From contig NZ_MQUS01000008.1 in NCBI RefSeq assembly GCF_001953885.1, forward strand, positions 35,306 to 99,305: a stretch of DNA of 64,000 nucleotides, in the 5' to 3' direction. The position numbers and the translations under genes were made by a program. Positions within the stretch are counted from its first letter, which is position 1. The number at the start of each line of letters is the position of its first letter. Shown here one piece after another: positions 1 through 7,973 of the stretch. The notes beneath the pieces are model-generated. The model made no database searches and was not told the DNA's origin. It was given only the letters and a program-made list of their open reading frames with translations. Origin of the DNA: Streptomyces sp. IMTB 2501 (lineage in GTDB: Bacteria; Actinomycetota; Actinomycetes; Streptomycetales; Streptomycetaceae).

Positions 1-1380
1 CGCCCCGCCGTCGCCGGACACCGCCAGCACCGGGTGGGTGGGGTCGGCCGCCGCCGCGCCCAGCGCCGCCGGGAAGCCGTAGCCGAGGCCGCCGGCGCCC
101 TGGGCGGAGTGCATGGTGTTCGCGCCCTTGGGGTCGAAGGCCGACCAGGCCCAGTACGCCAGGATCGTCATGTCCCAGAACGACGGGGCACCCGCGGGGA
201 GAGCCCGGCGGACCGAGGCCAGCACACCCTGTTCCAGGGTGAGTTCCTGGGCCGCGATACGCGAGGCGACCTTGGCCAGCAGCTCTCGCACCCGCTCCGG
301 CGCCGACGCGTCCGTGCGCTCCTCCACCGTCTCCAGCAGGGCCTGCAGCGCGAGACGGGCGTCCGCGTGGATGCCCAGCGCCGGGTGGTTGGACTCCAGC
401 TTGCCGAGGTCGGCCTCGATCTGGATCACCCGGCCGCGGGGCTTGAACGTGTGGTAGTTGGAGGACAGTTCGCCGAGGCCCGAGCCCACGACCAGCAGGA
501 CGTCCGCGTCCTCCAGGAAGTCCGTCGTATGACGGTCCTCCAGCCAGGACTGGAGCGACAGCGGGTGCTCCCAGGGGAAGGCGCCCTTGCCGCCGAAGGT
601 CGTCACGACCGGCGCCCGGAGCTTCTCGGCCAGCTGACGCAGCTTGCCCGAGGCGTCCGACCGTACGACCCCGCCGCCCGCGATGATCGCCGGGCGGGCC
701 GCACGTGACAGCAAGTCGGCCGCCACCGCGGTCAGTTCGGGGCGCGGGGGAAGGTCCTCCGGGGTCGCGTCGACCGCCGTCACCGCCGGCAGTGCGGTCT
801 CGGCGAGCAGGACGTCCTGCGGGATCTCCACCCAGACCGGGCCGTGCGGTGCCGTCAGCGCCGACTTCCAGGCCGCCGCGACCGCGGACGGGATCTGGGA
901 CTGTGTACGGACGGTGTGCACCGACTTCACCACGCCCCGGAACGAGGCCGACTGGTCCGGGAGTTCATGCAGATATCCGTGCCGGCCGCCGCCCAGGCCC
1001 GCCGTCGGGATCTGGCTGCTGATCGCCAGCACGGGAGCGGAGGCCGCGGCCGCCTCCTGGAGCGCGGCCAGTGAGGTCAGGGCCCCCGGGCCCGTCGAGA
1101 GCAGCAGCGGCGCGGCCTCGCCGGTGATCCTGCCGTACGCGTCCGCCGCGAAGCCCGCGTTGTTCTCCACCCGCAGGCCGACGTACCGCAGGGACGACCG
1201 GCGCAGCGCGTCGAACATGCCGAGGGCGTGCTGGCCGGGCAGTCCGAAGACCGTCGTCGCGCCCAGCCCGGCCAGCGTTTCCACGACCAGGTCTCCGCCG
1301 TTGCGGCCGGGAGGGGGATTCAGCGCGGCCGCCGTCTGCCGATCGGTCGGGCGGAGTACCAGGTCGTGGTCGTGAGTCAC
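1..1380 (-). CDS. Thiamine pyrophosphate-dependent enzyme, acetolactate synthase-like (3' end beyond window)
   Basis: The reading frame is open from a GTG at 1380 to the window edge (460 codons). The N-terminal PYR domain shows GLPGQHALGMFDAL and RVENNAGF, where Glu72 matches the TPP-activating glutamate of the family. A central domain reads IIAGGGVV...TTFGGKGAFP. The start of the PP-domain TPP motif (SGDGGA) lies right at the edge, so roughly the last 100 residues are missing. AGGGGA precedes the start. It lies 23 bp downstream of the ureohydrolase in the same direction and is probably the last gene of that operon. It resembles acetolactate synthase/benzoylformate decarboxylase proteins, but its context suggests a catabolic decarboxylase or lyase rather than branched-chain amino-acid synthesis. 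The substrate is not readable from sequence. Confidence 0.85.
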   Translation of the reverse strand, partial: MTHDHDLVLRPTDRQTAAALNPPPGRNGGDLVVETLAGLGATTVFGLPGQHALGMFDALRRSSLRYVGLRVENNAGFAADAYGRITGEAAPLLLSTGPGALTSLAALQEAAAASAPVLAISSQIPTAGLGGGRHGYLHELPDQSASFRGVVKSVHTVRTQSQIPSAVAAAWKSALTAPHGPVWVEIPQDVLLAETALPAVTAVDATPEDLPPRPELTAVAADLLSRAARPAIIAGGGVVRSDASGKLRQLAEKLRAPVVTTFGGKGAFPWEHPLSLQSWLEDRHTTDFLEDADVLLVVGSGLGELSSNYHTFKPRGRVIQIEADLGKLESNHPALGIHADARLALQALLETVEERTDASAPERVRELLAKVASRIAAQELTLEQGVLASVRRALPAGAPSFWDMTILAYWAWSAFDPKGANTMHSAQGAGGLGYGFPAALGAAAADPTHPVLAVSGDGGA

Positions 1381-1403
1381 TGCTCTCGGTCCCCTAAGGA
1401 GAG

Positions 1404-2372
1404 TTAGGCGTTGCGGGCCGCCGCGATCTGGCGGCTCATGATGGTGGTCAGTTCGTAGGCCGTGTGCGAGGCCGCGACCGAGGTGATCTCGGCGTGGTCG
1501 TACGCGGGCGCCACCTCGACGACGTCCGCCGAGACCAGGTTGCAGGAGGCCAGTCCGCGCAGGATCTCCAGCAGCTCGCGCGAGGTCATGCCGCCCGCCT
1601 CGGGCGTGCCGGTGCCGGGCGCGTGGGCCGGGTCGAGGCAGTCGATGTCGATGGAGATGTACAGCGGGCGGTCGCCGATGCGCTGGCGCAGCTGGTCGGC
1701 CACCTCGTCGGCGCCGCGGCGGTAGATGTCCGCGGACGTGACGATGCCGAAGCCCATCTTCTCGTCGTCGGTCAGGTCCTGCTTGCCGTACAGCGGGCCG
1801 CGGGTACCCACGTGCGACAGCGCCGACGTGTCGAGGATGCCCTCCTCCACGGCGCGGCGGAACGGGGTGCCGTGGGTGTACTCGGCGCCGAAGTAGGTGT
1901 CCCAGGTGTCCAGGTGGGCGTCGAAGTGCAGCAGGGCCACCGGGCCGTGCTTCTTCGCGACGCTCCTCAGCAGCGGGAGCGCGATGGTGTGGTCACCACC
2001 GAGGGTCATCAGGCGGGCGCCGGTGCCGAGCAGCTCGTCCGCCGCGGCCTCGACGGTCTCGACGGCCTCGTTGATGTTGAACGGGTTCACGGCGATGTCG
2101 CCGCCGTCCGCGACCTGGGCGAGGGCGAAGGGGGAGGCGTCCTGCGCGGGGTTGTACGGGCGCAGCAGCCGGGACGCCTCGCGGATGGCGTTGCCGCCGA
2201 AGCGGGCGCCCGGCCGGTACGAGACGCCGGAGTCGAACGGCACGCCCACGACGGCGACGTCGGCGGTGCCGACCTCGTCCAGACGGGGCAGCCGGGCGAA
2301 GGTGGCGGGGCCGGCGTACCGCGGGATGCGGGAGGAGTCGACGGGACCGCGGGGCGTCTCGTTGCTGCTCAT
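1404..2372 (-). CDS. speB: Agmatinase / guanidino-acid ureohydrolase
   Basis: This 322-residue Mn-dependent ureohydrolase splits a guanidino compound into urea and an amine or amino acid. The metal-ligand signatures of the arginase/agmatinase family are all present: GGDHT (about residues 125-129), HFDAHLDT (149-156) and SIDIDCLDPAHAPGTGTPE (from 240). The frame extends 12 codons further upstream, but ATG 2372 has AGAAGG in front and gives the usual family length. It is 56 bp downstream of the sodium/solute symporter and 23 bp upstream of the TPP enzyme, which suggests one uptake-and-degradation operon controlled by the divergent PucR protein. Agmatine, guanidinobutyrate or guanidinopropionate are all possible substrates; family sequence alone does not decide. 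Confidence 0.9.
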   Translation of the reverse strand: MSSNETPRGPVDSSRIPRYAGPATFARLPRLDEVGTADVAVVGVPFDSGVSYRPGARFGGNAIREASRLLRPYNPAQDASPFALAQVADGGDIAVNPFNINEAVETVEAAADELLGTGARLMTLGGDHTIALPLLRSVAKKHGPVALLHFDAHLDTWDTYFGAEYTHGTPFRRAVEEGILDTSALSHVGTRGPLYGKQDLTDDEKMGFGIVTSADIYRRGADEVADQLRQRIGDRPLYISIDIDCLDPAHAPGTGTPEAGGMTSRELLEILRGLASCNLVSADVVEVAPAYDHAEITSVAASHTAYELTTIMSRQIAAARNA

Positions 2373-2428
2373 GATGAAATGCCTTCTTTCTTGCGCTTCA
2401 TCGCGCATGTACTGCTTTCCCTACGACT

Positions 2429-3889
2429 CTACTGGTGAGCCGGGGCCGGTTCGGACACGAGTTCGGAGGAGCGTCCGGCGAGGCGCTCGCGCCAAGTGGC
2501 GAGAACGGTCTCGTCGGTGGGCCTGGTCGCCAGGGATACGGCGACGTAGGCGGCGAGGGAGGCGAGCAGGCCGTAGTAGACGGGCTCGTTGGCGAGGATG
2601 CCGTACCCGGCCATCAGACCGATCACGGCGAGGCCGCCGACGAGCACCGAGGCCAGCGCGCCCTGGGCGGTGCCGCGCTTCCACAGCAGGCCGCCGAGGA
2701 TCGGGACGAGCAGGCCGCCGACGAGCAGGTTGTAGGCGACCGTCAGCGCCTCGACCACGTTGTTCAGGGCGATCGCCGTACCGATCACCGCGACGCCCAT
2801 GATCAGGATGAAGGCGCGGTTGCCGCCGACCTCGTCGTGATCCCCGGACGACCGCTCGGTGATCCCGCGCAGTCGCGACCAGATGTCGTTGTTGGCGACG
2901 GTGGCGCAGGCGATCAGGGCGCCGGAGGAGGTGGACATCACGGCGGCGAGGGCGGCGGCCAGCACCAGGCCGCGCACACCGACGGGGAGTTCGGCCTTGA
3001 CGACAGTGGCGAAGGCGTCGTCGGGACTGCCCAGCCTGGGGTAGAGCACCTTGGCGGCCGTACCGATCACCGCGCCGGCGAGGGCGTAGGCCAGACAGTA
3101 GGTTCCGGCGACCGTGCCGCCCCACCTGGCGGTCCTGTCGCTGCGGGCGGTGAACACGCGCTGCCAGATGTCCTGACCGATCAGCATGCCGAAGGTGTAG
3201 ATCAGGACGTAGGTGAAGATCGTCTCGCCGCCGATGCCCAGCGGGTCGAAGTACGAGGCCGGCAGCTTGGCCTTCATCGCGCCGAAGCCACCGGCCTTGA
3301 CGACCGCGATGGGCAGGAGCAGGAGCAGTACGCCGATCGTCTTCACCACGAACTGGACCATGTCGGTCAGGGTGATCGACCACATACCGCCGAGGGTGGA
3401 GTAGGCGACGACGATCGAGCCGCCGATGACGATCGCGAGGGTCCGGTTCATGTCGAAGAGGACGTCGAAGATCGTGGCGTAGGCGATGGTGGAGGTGACG
3501 GCGAGCATGAGGGTGTACGCCCACATGACCACGCCGGAGATGACCCCGGCGCGTCCGCCGTAGCGCAGGTCCAGCATCTCGGAGACGGTGTAGACCTTCA
3601 GGCGGGCGATGCGGGCGGAGAAGAAGACCGACAGGGCGAGCAGGCCGAGCCCGATGGTGAACACCATCCAGGCGCCGGACAGCCCGTACCGGTATCCCAG
3701 CCCCACGCCGCCGATGGTGGACGCGCCGCCGAGGACGATCGCCGCCATGGTGCCGGAGTACATGACAGGCCCGAGGCGGCGCCCTGCCACCAGGAACTCG
3801 CTCTTCGACCTGGCGCGGCGCATGCCCCACCAGCCCATGGCCAGCATGCCGGCGAGATAGACGACGATCACGGTGTAGTCGACGGCCAT
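2429..3889 (-). CDS. Sodium:solute symporter (SSS family)
   Basis: This 486-residue polytopic membrane protein has about 13 hydrophobic segments from residue 3 (DYTVIVVYLAGMLAMGWW) onward. The SSS-family signature region GLGYRYGLSGAWMVFTIGLG is followed by a cytoplasmic-loop motif, KVYTVSEMLDLRYG. It is expected to import an organic solute with Na+. The frame runs far upstream, but ATG 3889 is preceded by a full AAGGAGG at ideal spacing. It is the first gene of the operon with the ureohydrolase and TPP enzyme, so the solute is probably a guanidino compound or polyamine. The divergent PucR-type gene starts about 135 bp away and probably regulates it. Confidence 0.88.
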   Translation of the reverse strand: MAVDYTVIVVYLAGMLAMGWWGMRRARSKSEFLVAGRRLGPVMYSGTMAAIVLGGASTIGGVGLGYRYGLSGAWMVFTIGLGLLALSVFFSARIARLKVYTVSEMLDLRYGGRAGVISGVVMWAYTLMLAVTSTIAYATIFDVLFDMNRTLAIVIGGSIVVAYSTLGGMWSITLTDMVQFVVKTIGVLLLLLPIAVVKAGGFGAMKAKLPASYFDPLGIGGETIFTYVLIYTFGMLIGQDIWQRVFTARSDRTARWGGTVAGTYCLAYALAGAVIGTAAKVLYPRLGSPDDAFATVVKAELPVGVRGLVLAAALAAVMSTSSGALIACATVANNDIWSRLRGITERSSGDHDEVGGNRAFILIMGVAVIGTAIALNNVVEALTVAYNLLVGGLLVPILGGLLWKRGTAQGALASVLVGGLAVIGLMAGYGILANEPVYYGLLASLAAYVAVSLATRPTDETVLATWRERLAGRSSELVSEPAPAHQ

Positions 3890-3982
3890 GAGGCCCTCCT
3901 TCACTCGAAGTCGTACTGGGGGTCGCCGGCGGGTGACGCCCCTCGACACTAGGTGGCCGGAAAGCGGCTGCGAAGTGTACGT

Positions 3983-3996
3983 TTCATCCATATGAA
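3983..3996. promoter_or_regulatory. Inverted repeat in the divergent symporter/PucR intergenic region
   Basis: TTCAT and ATGAA arms are separated by four bases in the 135 bp between the two divergent genes. It is a possible operator for the PucR regulator or part of a promoter. The arms are short, so the assignment is weak. Confidence 0.25.
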
Positions 3997-4024
3997 CGGG
4001 GTGGGAGTGGAGGCAGTGCACACC

Positions 4025-5497
4025 ATGTCGGAGACGATCACCCCAGCCGTCCCACCGACCCCACCCGTACCGCTCTCGGCGCTGCTGGCCCGCGAGGATC
4101 TCGCCCTGCGCCAGATCGCGGGCCCGACGGATCGGGGGACCGTGATCCACTGGGCGCATACGTCGGAGATGGCCGACCCGTACCCGTATCTGCTGGGCGG
4201 CGAGCTGCTGCTGACGGCCGGGGTGCACATCCCGGAGGCGGCGGGTTCGGGGACCTACTTCGACGACTACGTCTCCCGGATCGTCGCGGCGGGCGGCGCG
4301 GCGCTCGGCTTCGGCCTGGCCCCGGTGCACGACACGGTCCCGCGCGCCCTGGTAGCGGCCTGCGACGCCTACGGCCTCCCCTTGCTGGAGGTCCCGCCGC
4401 AGACCACGTTCTCCGGCGTGGCCCGCGCGGTGTGGCAGCTGATGGCGCAGGCCCGGCTGGCCGAACTGCGCCGGGTCACGGAGGCCCAGCAGAGTCTCGC
4501 CTCCGCCGCGGCCCGCCCCGACCCGGTCCCCTCGGTCCTACGGCAACTGGCCCACCGCCTGACCGGCCAGGCGGTGCTCTACGGCCCCGACGGCACGGAG
4601 ATCGCCTCGGCGGGCCGGGAACCGGGGCCGGGGGCACGGGAGGCGCTGACGGACCTGGCGGGGGTGGTACGGCCGACCGGGGCGGGCACCCCCACCTCCG
4701 CCACCGACACGCTCGGGGACACCCACCTCGCCGCCTACGCCCTCGGCTCCGGCGGGGGATTCGTCCTGGGCGTGGCCACCGCGCGGCGTGAACCCGGCGA
4801 CCACACCATCGCCTCCGTGGCCTCCGTGCTGCTGTCGCTGCTGACCGGGGAGCATCACAGCGGGGCCGGGGCCGCGCGGTCCTCGGCGTTCGTGCGGCTG
4901 CTGCTCGGGGCGCGGCCGGAGGAGGTCGCCCCGCTGCTCGGGGAGGGGGGCTGGGTCGTCGTACACGCCCGGCCCGAGGCTCAGCTTCCGGACGCCGTCG
5001 CCGCCTCGGCGCTCGGCGCCGCGCTGGGCTCACCGCTGGTCGACCTCGCACGAGACGTCGTACGGGTGCTGGTGCCGGGTGGGCGGGTACCCCAGCCGCA
5101 GCCGGGCTGGGCGCTCGGGGTGAGCGCCGCGGTGGAGCCGCGCGAGTGGCCGGCGGCCGACACCCAGGCGGCCCGCGCCCTGGCCCGCGCCCGCGCCACC
5201 CGCACCCCGCTCATCCGGCACGACGCCCGTCCGGGCTTCACCGACCTGGTGCCGCGGGCGGATGCCGAGGCACACGCCCGCGCACTGCTGGCACCGCTCG
5301 CCGACCGGCCCGAGCTCGCCGGGACCCTGCGCAACTGGCTGGCTCTGCACGGCAGTTGGGACCGCACCGCGGTGGCCCTGGACGTCCACCGCAACACGGT
5401 GCGCCAACGCATCGCCCGCTGCGCGGCCCTGCTGGACGCCGACCTGGACGACCCGGACGTCCGCATGGAGTTGTGGTTCGCGCTGCGGCAGGTCTGA
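4025..5497 (+). CDS. PucR-family transcriptional regulator
   Basis: This 490-residue protein has the three-part PucR layout. An N-terminal PucR ligand domain (about residues 15-140) includes LLGGELLLTAGV. A poorly conserved GGDEF-like middle follows. The C-terminal HTH_30 domain (about 430-488) reads NWLALHGSWDRTAVALDVHRNTVRQRI. The start at ATG 4025 follows GTGGAGG by nine bases; ATG 3992 in frame is possible but lacks a ribosome site. PucR proteins usually activate nearby purine, amine or amino-acid catabolic genes in response to substrate. Here the divergent target would be the symporter-ureohydrolase-TPP operon. Confidence 0.87.
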   Translation: MSETITPAVPPTPPVPLSALLAREDLALRQIAGPTDRGTVIHWAHTSEMADPYPYLLGGELLLTAGVHIPEAAGSGTYFDDYVSRIVAAGGAALGFGLAPVHDTVPRALVAACDAYGLPLLEVPPQTTFSGVARAVWQLMAQARLAELRRVTEAQQSLASAAARPDPVPSVLRQLAHRLTGQAVLYGPDGTEIASAGREPGPGAREALTDLAGVVRPTGAGTPTSATDTLGDTHLAAYALGSGGGFVLGVATARREPGDHTIASVASVLLSLLTGEHHSGAGAARSSAFVRLLLGARPEEVAPLLGEGGWVVVHARPEAQLPDAVAASALGAALGSPLVDLARDVVRVLVPGGRVPQPQPGWALGVSAAVEPREWPAADTQAARALARARATRTPLIRHDARPGFTDLVPRADAEAHARALLAPLADRPELAGTLRNWLALHGSWDRTAVALDVHRNTVRQRIARCAALLDADLDDPDVRMELWFALRQV

Positions 5498-5570
5498 AGC
5501 ACGGGCTTCGGCGGTCCCAGCCCTCGATATGCCGAGGACTCCGGTCGCGCGCTGCCCCACAATGGGAGGC

Positions 5571-6359
5571 ATGCCGATATCCGGGACACCCAGCCGCGCC
5601 CAGCTCGTCGACCACCTGGTGAGGACCCGTATCGCGGGGGACGTCGCCACGCCCCGCGAGAACAACCTCTCCCACTACCGTCAGCTCGCCAACGGTGTCC
5701 GCAATTTCTGGCTCGGCCTGGAGCTGGGCGACCGCTGGACGGACGAGCAGGACGTGCTCGCGGTGATGGCCGAGCGGGTGGGGGTCAACGACGACCCCGA
5801 GTACCGGTACGGGCAGGACACCATCGACCCCGAGCTGACCGTGGCCGCGCTGGAGCGGATGGCGGCACGGCTGCGCAAGGCGGCCGAGGGGCAGCAGCGG
5901 GTGCTGTTCGCGACCGGGCACCCGGGCGGTCTGCTGGATGTGCACCGGGCCACGGCGGCCGCGCTGCGCACCGCGGGCTGCGAGATCGTCGTCATCCCGG
6001 ACGGGCTGCAGACGGACGAGGGGTACGTCATGCAGTTCGCGGACGTGGCGGTGCTGGAGCACGGGGCGACGCTGTGGCACACCCACTCCGGGGAGCCGAT
6101 GCGGGCCATTCTGACGGGACTTGAGCGCGAGGGGCGCCCGCTGCCTGACCTGGTGGTCGCCGACCACGGGTGGGCCGGGTACGCCGGGCAGCACGGAGTC
6201 GATTCCGTCGGGTACGCCGACTGCAACGACCCGGCGCTGTTCCTCGCCGAGTCCGAGGGCACCGTCCAGGTCGTCGTACCCCTGGACGACCATGTGCTCA
6301 GCCCCCGTCACTACGACCCGATGACGGCGTATCTGCTGGCTGCGGCCGGACTTTCCTGA
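5571..6359 (+). CDS. Phosphatase-like protein (actinobacterial family)
   Basis: This 262-residue soluble protein has no signal peptide. It reads as the actinobacterial family annotated simply as phosphatase: MPISGTPSRAQLVDHLVRTR at the N-terminus, RENNLSHYRQLANG, ATGHPGGLLDVHR and WHTHSGEPM in the centre, and VVADHGWAGYAGQHG near the end. Conserved His and Asp residues in these motifs suggest a metal or phosphate site, but the reaction is not established for the family as I know it. ATG 5571 is chosen because the conserved sequence begins there. The GGGAGG directly upstream is closer than normal, and ATG 5562 is an alternative. It is transcribed alone and converges on the His-rich gene. Confidence 0.7.
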   Translation: MPISGTPSRAQLVDHLVRTRIAGDVATPRENNLSHYRQLANGVRNFWLGLELGDRWTDEQDVLAVMAERVGVNDDPEYRYGQDTIDPELTVAALERMAARLRKAAEGQQRVLFATGHPGGLLDVHRATAAALRTAGCEIVVIPDGLQTDEGYVMQFADVAVLEHGATLWHTHSGEPMRAILTGLEREGRPLPDLVVADHGWAGYAGQHGVDSVGYADCNDPALFLAESEGTVQVVVPLDDHVLSPRHYDPMTAYLLAAAGLS

Positions 6360-6383
6360 CCGGCCCCGACCACGCCCACGCGG

Positions 6384-6418
6384 CACTGTGCGGCCCCGCG
6401 TTGCGGAGCCGCACAGTG
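6384..6418. terminator. Bidirectional hairpin terminator
   Basis: An 11-bp perfect stem (CACTGTGCGGC / GCCGCACAGTG) with an inner four-base stem lies between the convergent phosphatase-like and His-rich genes. There is no T-run, as is common for Streptomyces terminators. Confidence 0.7.
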
Positions 6419-6438
6419 TGTGCGCTGTCGGCGTCGGG

Positions 6439-6798
6439 TCAGCGGCCGTTGTTTCCCTTGTTGCCGTTGTCGCCACCCTTGTTGCCGTTGTCGCCACCCT
6501 TGTTGCCGTTGTCGCCACCCTTGTTGCCGTTGTCGCCACGGCCGTTGTTGCCGTTGTCACCGCGGCCGTTGTCGCCACGACCGTTGTCGCGGTCGCCGCG
6601 GCCGTGGTCACGGTCGCGGTCGCCACGGCCGTGACCACGGCCGTGGTGGTGGTGGCCGTGGTGACGACCGCAGTGGTGGTGACCGTGGTGTGCAGGTGCT
6701 GCCGAGGCGGTGCCCGCCGCGCCTATGGCGGTTCCGCCCGCCAGCAGGAAGCCCGCTGCGGACATCACGACATAACGCCTGATGCGCTGTGCTCGCAT
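6439..6798 (-). CDS. Secreted His-rich, Gly/Asp/Asn-repeat small protein
   Basis: This 119-residue protein begins with a Sec signal peptide (basic start, hydrophobic core, cleavage near ASA-APA at about residue 34). Next is a histidine-dense stretch of about 20 residues (HHGHHHCGRHHGHHHHGRGH), then an RGDRD/RGDN region and four exact seven-residue repeats GDNGNKG near the end. The repeats are encoded by four perfect 21-bp DNA copies at 6455-6538. No enzymatic domain is present. The histidine cluster could bind Ni, Zn or Cu outside the cell, but that is inference. ATG 6798 follows AAAGGG. It stands alone between convergent and same-strand neighbours and resembles no family I recognise. Confidence 0.65.
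   Translation of the reverse strand: MRAQRIRRYVVMSAAGFLLAGGTAIGAAGTASAAPAHHGHHHCGRHHGHHHHGRGHGRGDRDRDHGRGDRDNGRGDNGRGDNGNNGRGDNGNKGGDNGNKGGDNGNKGGDNGNKGNNGR
6455..6538. repeat. Four perfect 21-bp tandem copies inside the His-rich gene
   Basis: The unit CCCTTGTTGCCGTTGTCGCCA occurs four times head-to-tail. Read on the minus strand it encodes Gly-Asp-Asn-Gly-Asn-Lys-Gly. The length is a multiple of three, so copy-number change would not break the frame. Confidence 0.95.
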
Positions 6799-7059
6799 GG
6801 GAGATTGCCCTTTCGTTGTCCACCATCCCGAGCGGCTTCATGGGGGGAGGCGCGGGATGGATGGCCGGCGCCGTGCTCACAGATGGGGGAAGGGCACGGC
6901 GCGCTCTTGAGGTGTCACCGCAGAAGGTTGGTCACACGTCCGTCGCCGCCGACGTCTGCCGTTCCGGGTACCCGGAAACTCGTCGGCCGGTTACGCCATG
7001 TGCTGCGGCTTTCACTCTTAGAGATTAGTGCCCCACCTGTGGCTCGGCATCTCGGCGGC

Positions 7060-7938
7060 TCAGGCACGCGGAACGCGGACCACACCCTCCTGGATGACGG
7101 TGATCGCGAGCTGCCCGTCCTGGGTGTAGATCCGGGCCTGGCCGAGGCCGCGGCCGCCGTGCGCGGACGGGGACTCCTGGTCGTACAGCAGCCACTCGTC
7201 GGCGCGGAAGGGCCGGTGGAACCACATCGCGTGGTCCAGGGAGGCCCCCACGACATCCCCCACGGCCCAGCCGCCGCGGCCGTGCGCGAGCAGGATGGAG
7301 TCGAGGAGGGTCATGTCGGAGACATAGGTGGCGAGGACGACATGCAGCAACGGCTCGTCAGAAGCACGGTCCAGCTTGCCGTTGGTGCGGAACCAGACCT
7401 GTGAGTGCGGCTCGCGCGGCTCGCCGAACTGCCCGTACGGCGGCTCCTCCACGTACCTCAGGTCGATCGCCTCGCGAGCCTCCAGGAACTTCTCGACGAC
7501 CTCGGGGGCGAGGTGGTCGTAGCCGCGCAGGCGTTCCTGCGAGGTGGGGAGGGTCTCCGGGTCGGGCGAGTGGGGCATGGGTGCCTGGTGTTCCAGGCCC
7601 TCCTCGTACGTCTGGAAGGACGCCGAGAGATGGAAGATCGGCTTGCCGTGCTGGACGGCGACCACGCGGCGGGTGGTGAAGGAACGGCCGTCACGGATGC
7701 GGTCCACGGTGTAGACGATCGGCGCGCCGGGGTCGCCGGGGCGCAGGAAGTAGGCGTGCAGGGAGTGGGCGGGCCGGTCGGCGGGGACCGTCCGCCCGGC
7801 GGCGACCAGCGCCTGCGCGGCGACCTGCCCGCCGAAGACCCGGGGGACGACGGCGGAGCGGGACCGGCCGCGGAAGATGTTCTCCTCGATCTGCTCCAGG
7901 TCGAGCAGATCGAGGAGATCCTGAAGTGCCTGGCTCAT
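7060..7938 (-). CDS. tesB: Acyl-CoA thioesterase II
   Basis: This 292-residue double hot-dog thioesterase hydrolyses acyl-CoA to free acid and CoA in the cytoplasm. The N-terminal half has RVFGGQVAAQALVAA and the first hot-dog helix region. The C-terminal half has GDVVGASLDHAMWFHRPFRADEWLLYDQESPSAHGGRGLGQARIYTQDG. The Asp of SLDH, the Ser of ESPSA and the Gln of LGQA match the TesB catalytic Asp/Thr(Ser)/Gln arrangement. Length is normal for the family. It lies 35 bp downstream of the acyl-CoA dehydrogenase on the same strand, so the two may be cotranscribed in fatty-acid turnover. Confidence 0.92.
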   Translation of the reverse strand: MSQALQDLLDLLDLEQIEENIFRGRSRSAVVPRVFGGQVAAQALVAAGRTVPADRPAHSLHAYFLRPGDPGAPIVYTVDRIRDGRSFTTRRVVAVQHGKPIFHLSASFQTYEEGLEHQAPMPHSPDPETLPTSQERLRGYDHLAPEVVEKFLEAREAIDLRYVEEPPYGQFGEPREPHSQVWFRTNGKLDRASDEPLLHVVLATYVSDMTLLDSILLAHGRGGWAVGDVVGASLDHAMWFHRPFRADEWLLYDQESPSAHGGRGLGQARIYTQDGQLAITVIQEGVVRVPRA

Positions 7939-7973
7939 GGCGTCAGTTGTACCGGCCAGTGATTGCGGGGGCC

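Noticed and set aside
2435..3952. Long plus-strand frame opposite the sodium symporter
   Set aside because: GC-skewed third positions keep the antisense frame open. The minus strand encodes a clear 13-segment symporter with AAGGAGG.
6455..6538. CRISPR-like array of 21-bp repeats
   Set aside because: The copies abut with no spacers and encode a regular peptide repeat in a secreted protein.
6388..7404. Long plus-strand frame with Val/Ala-rich repeats opposite the His-rich gene
   Set aside because: It is the antisense shadow of the repeat region and runs into the thioesterase gene. It has no ribosome site or domain.
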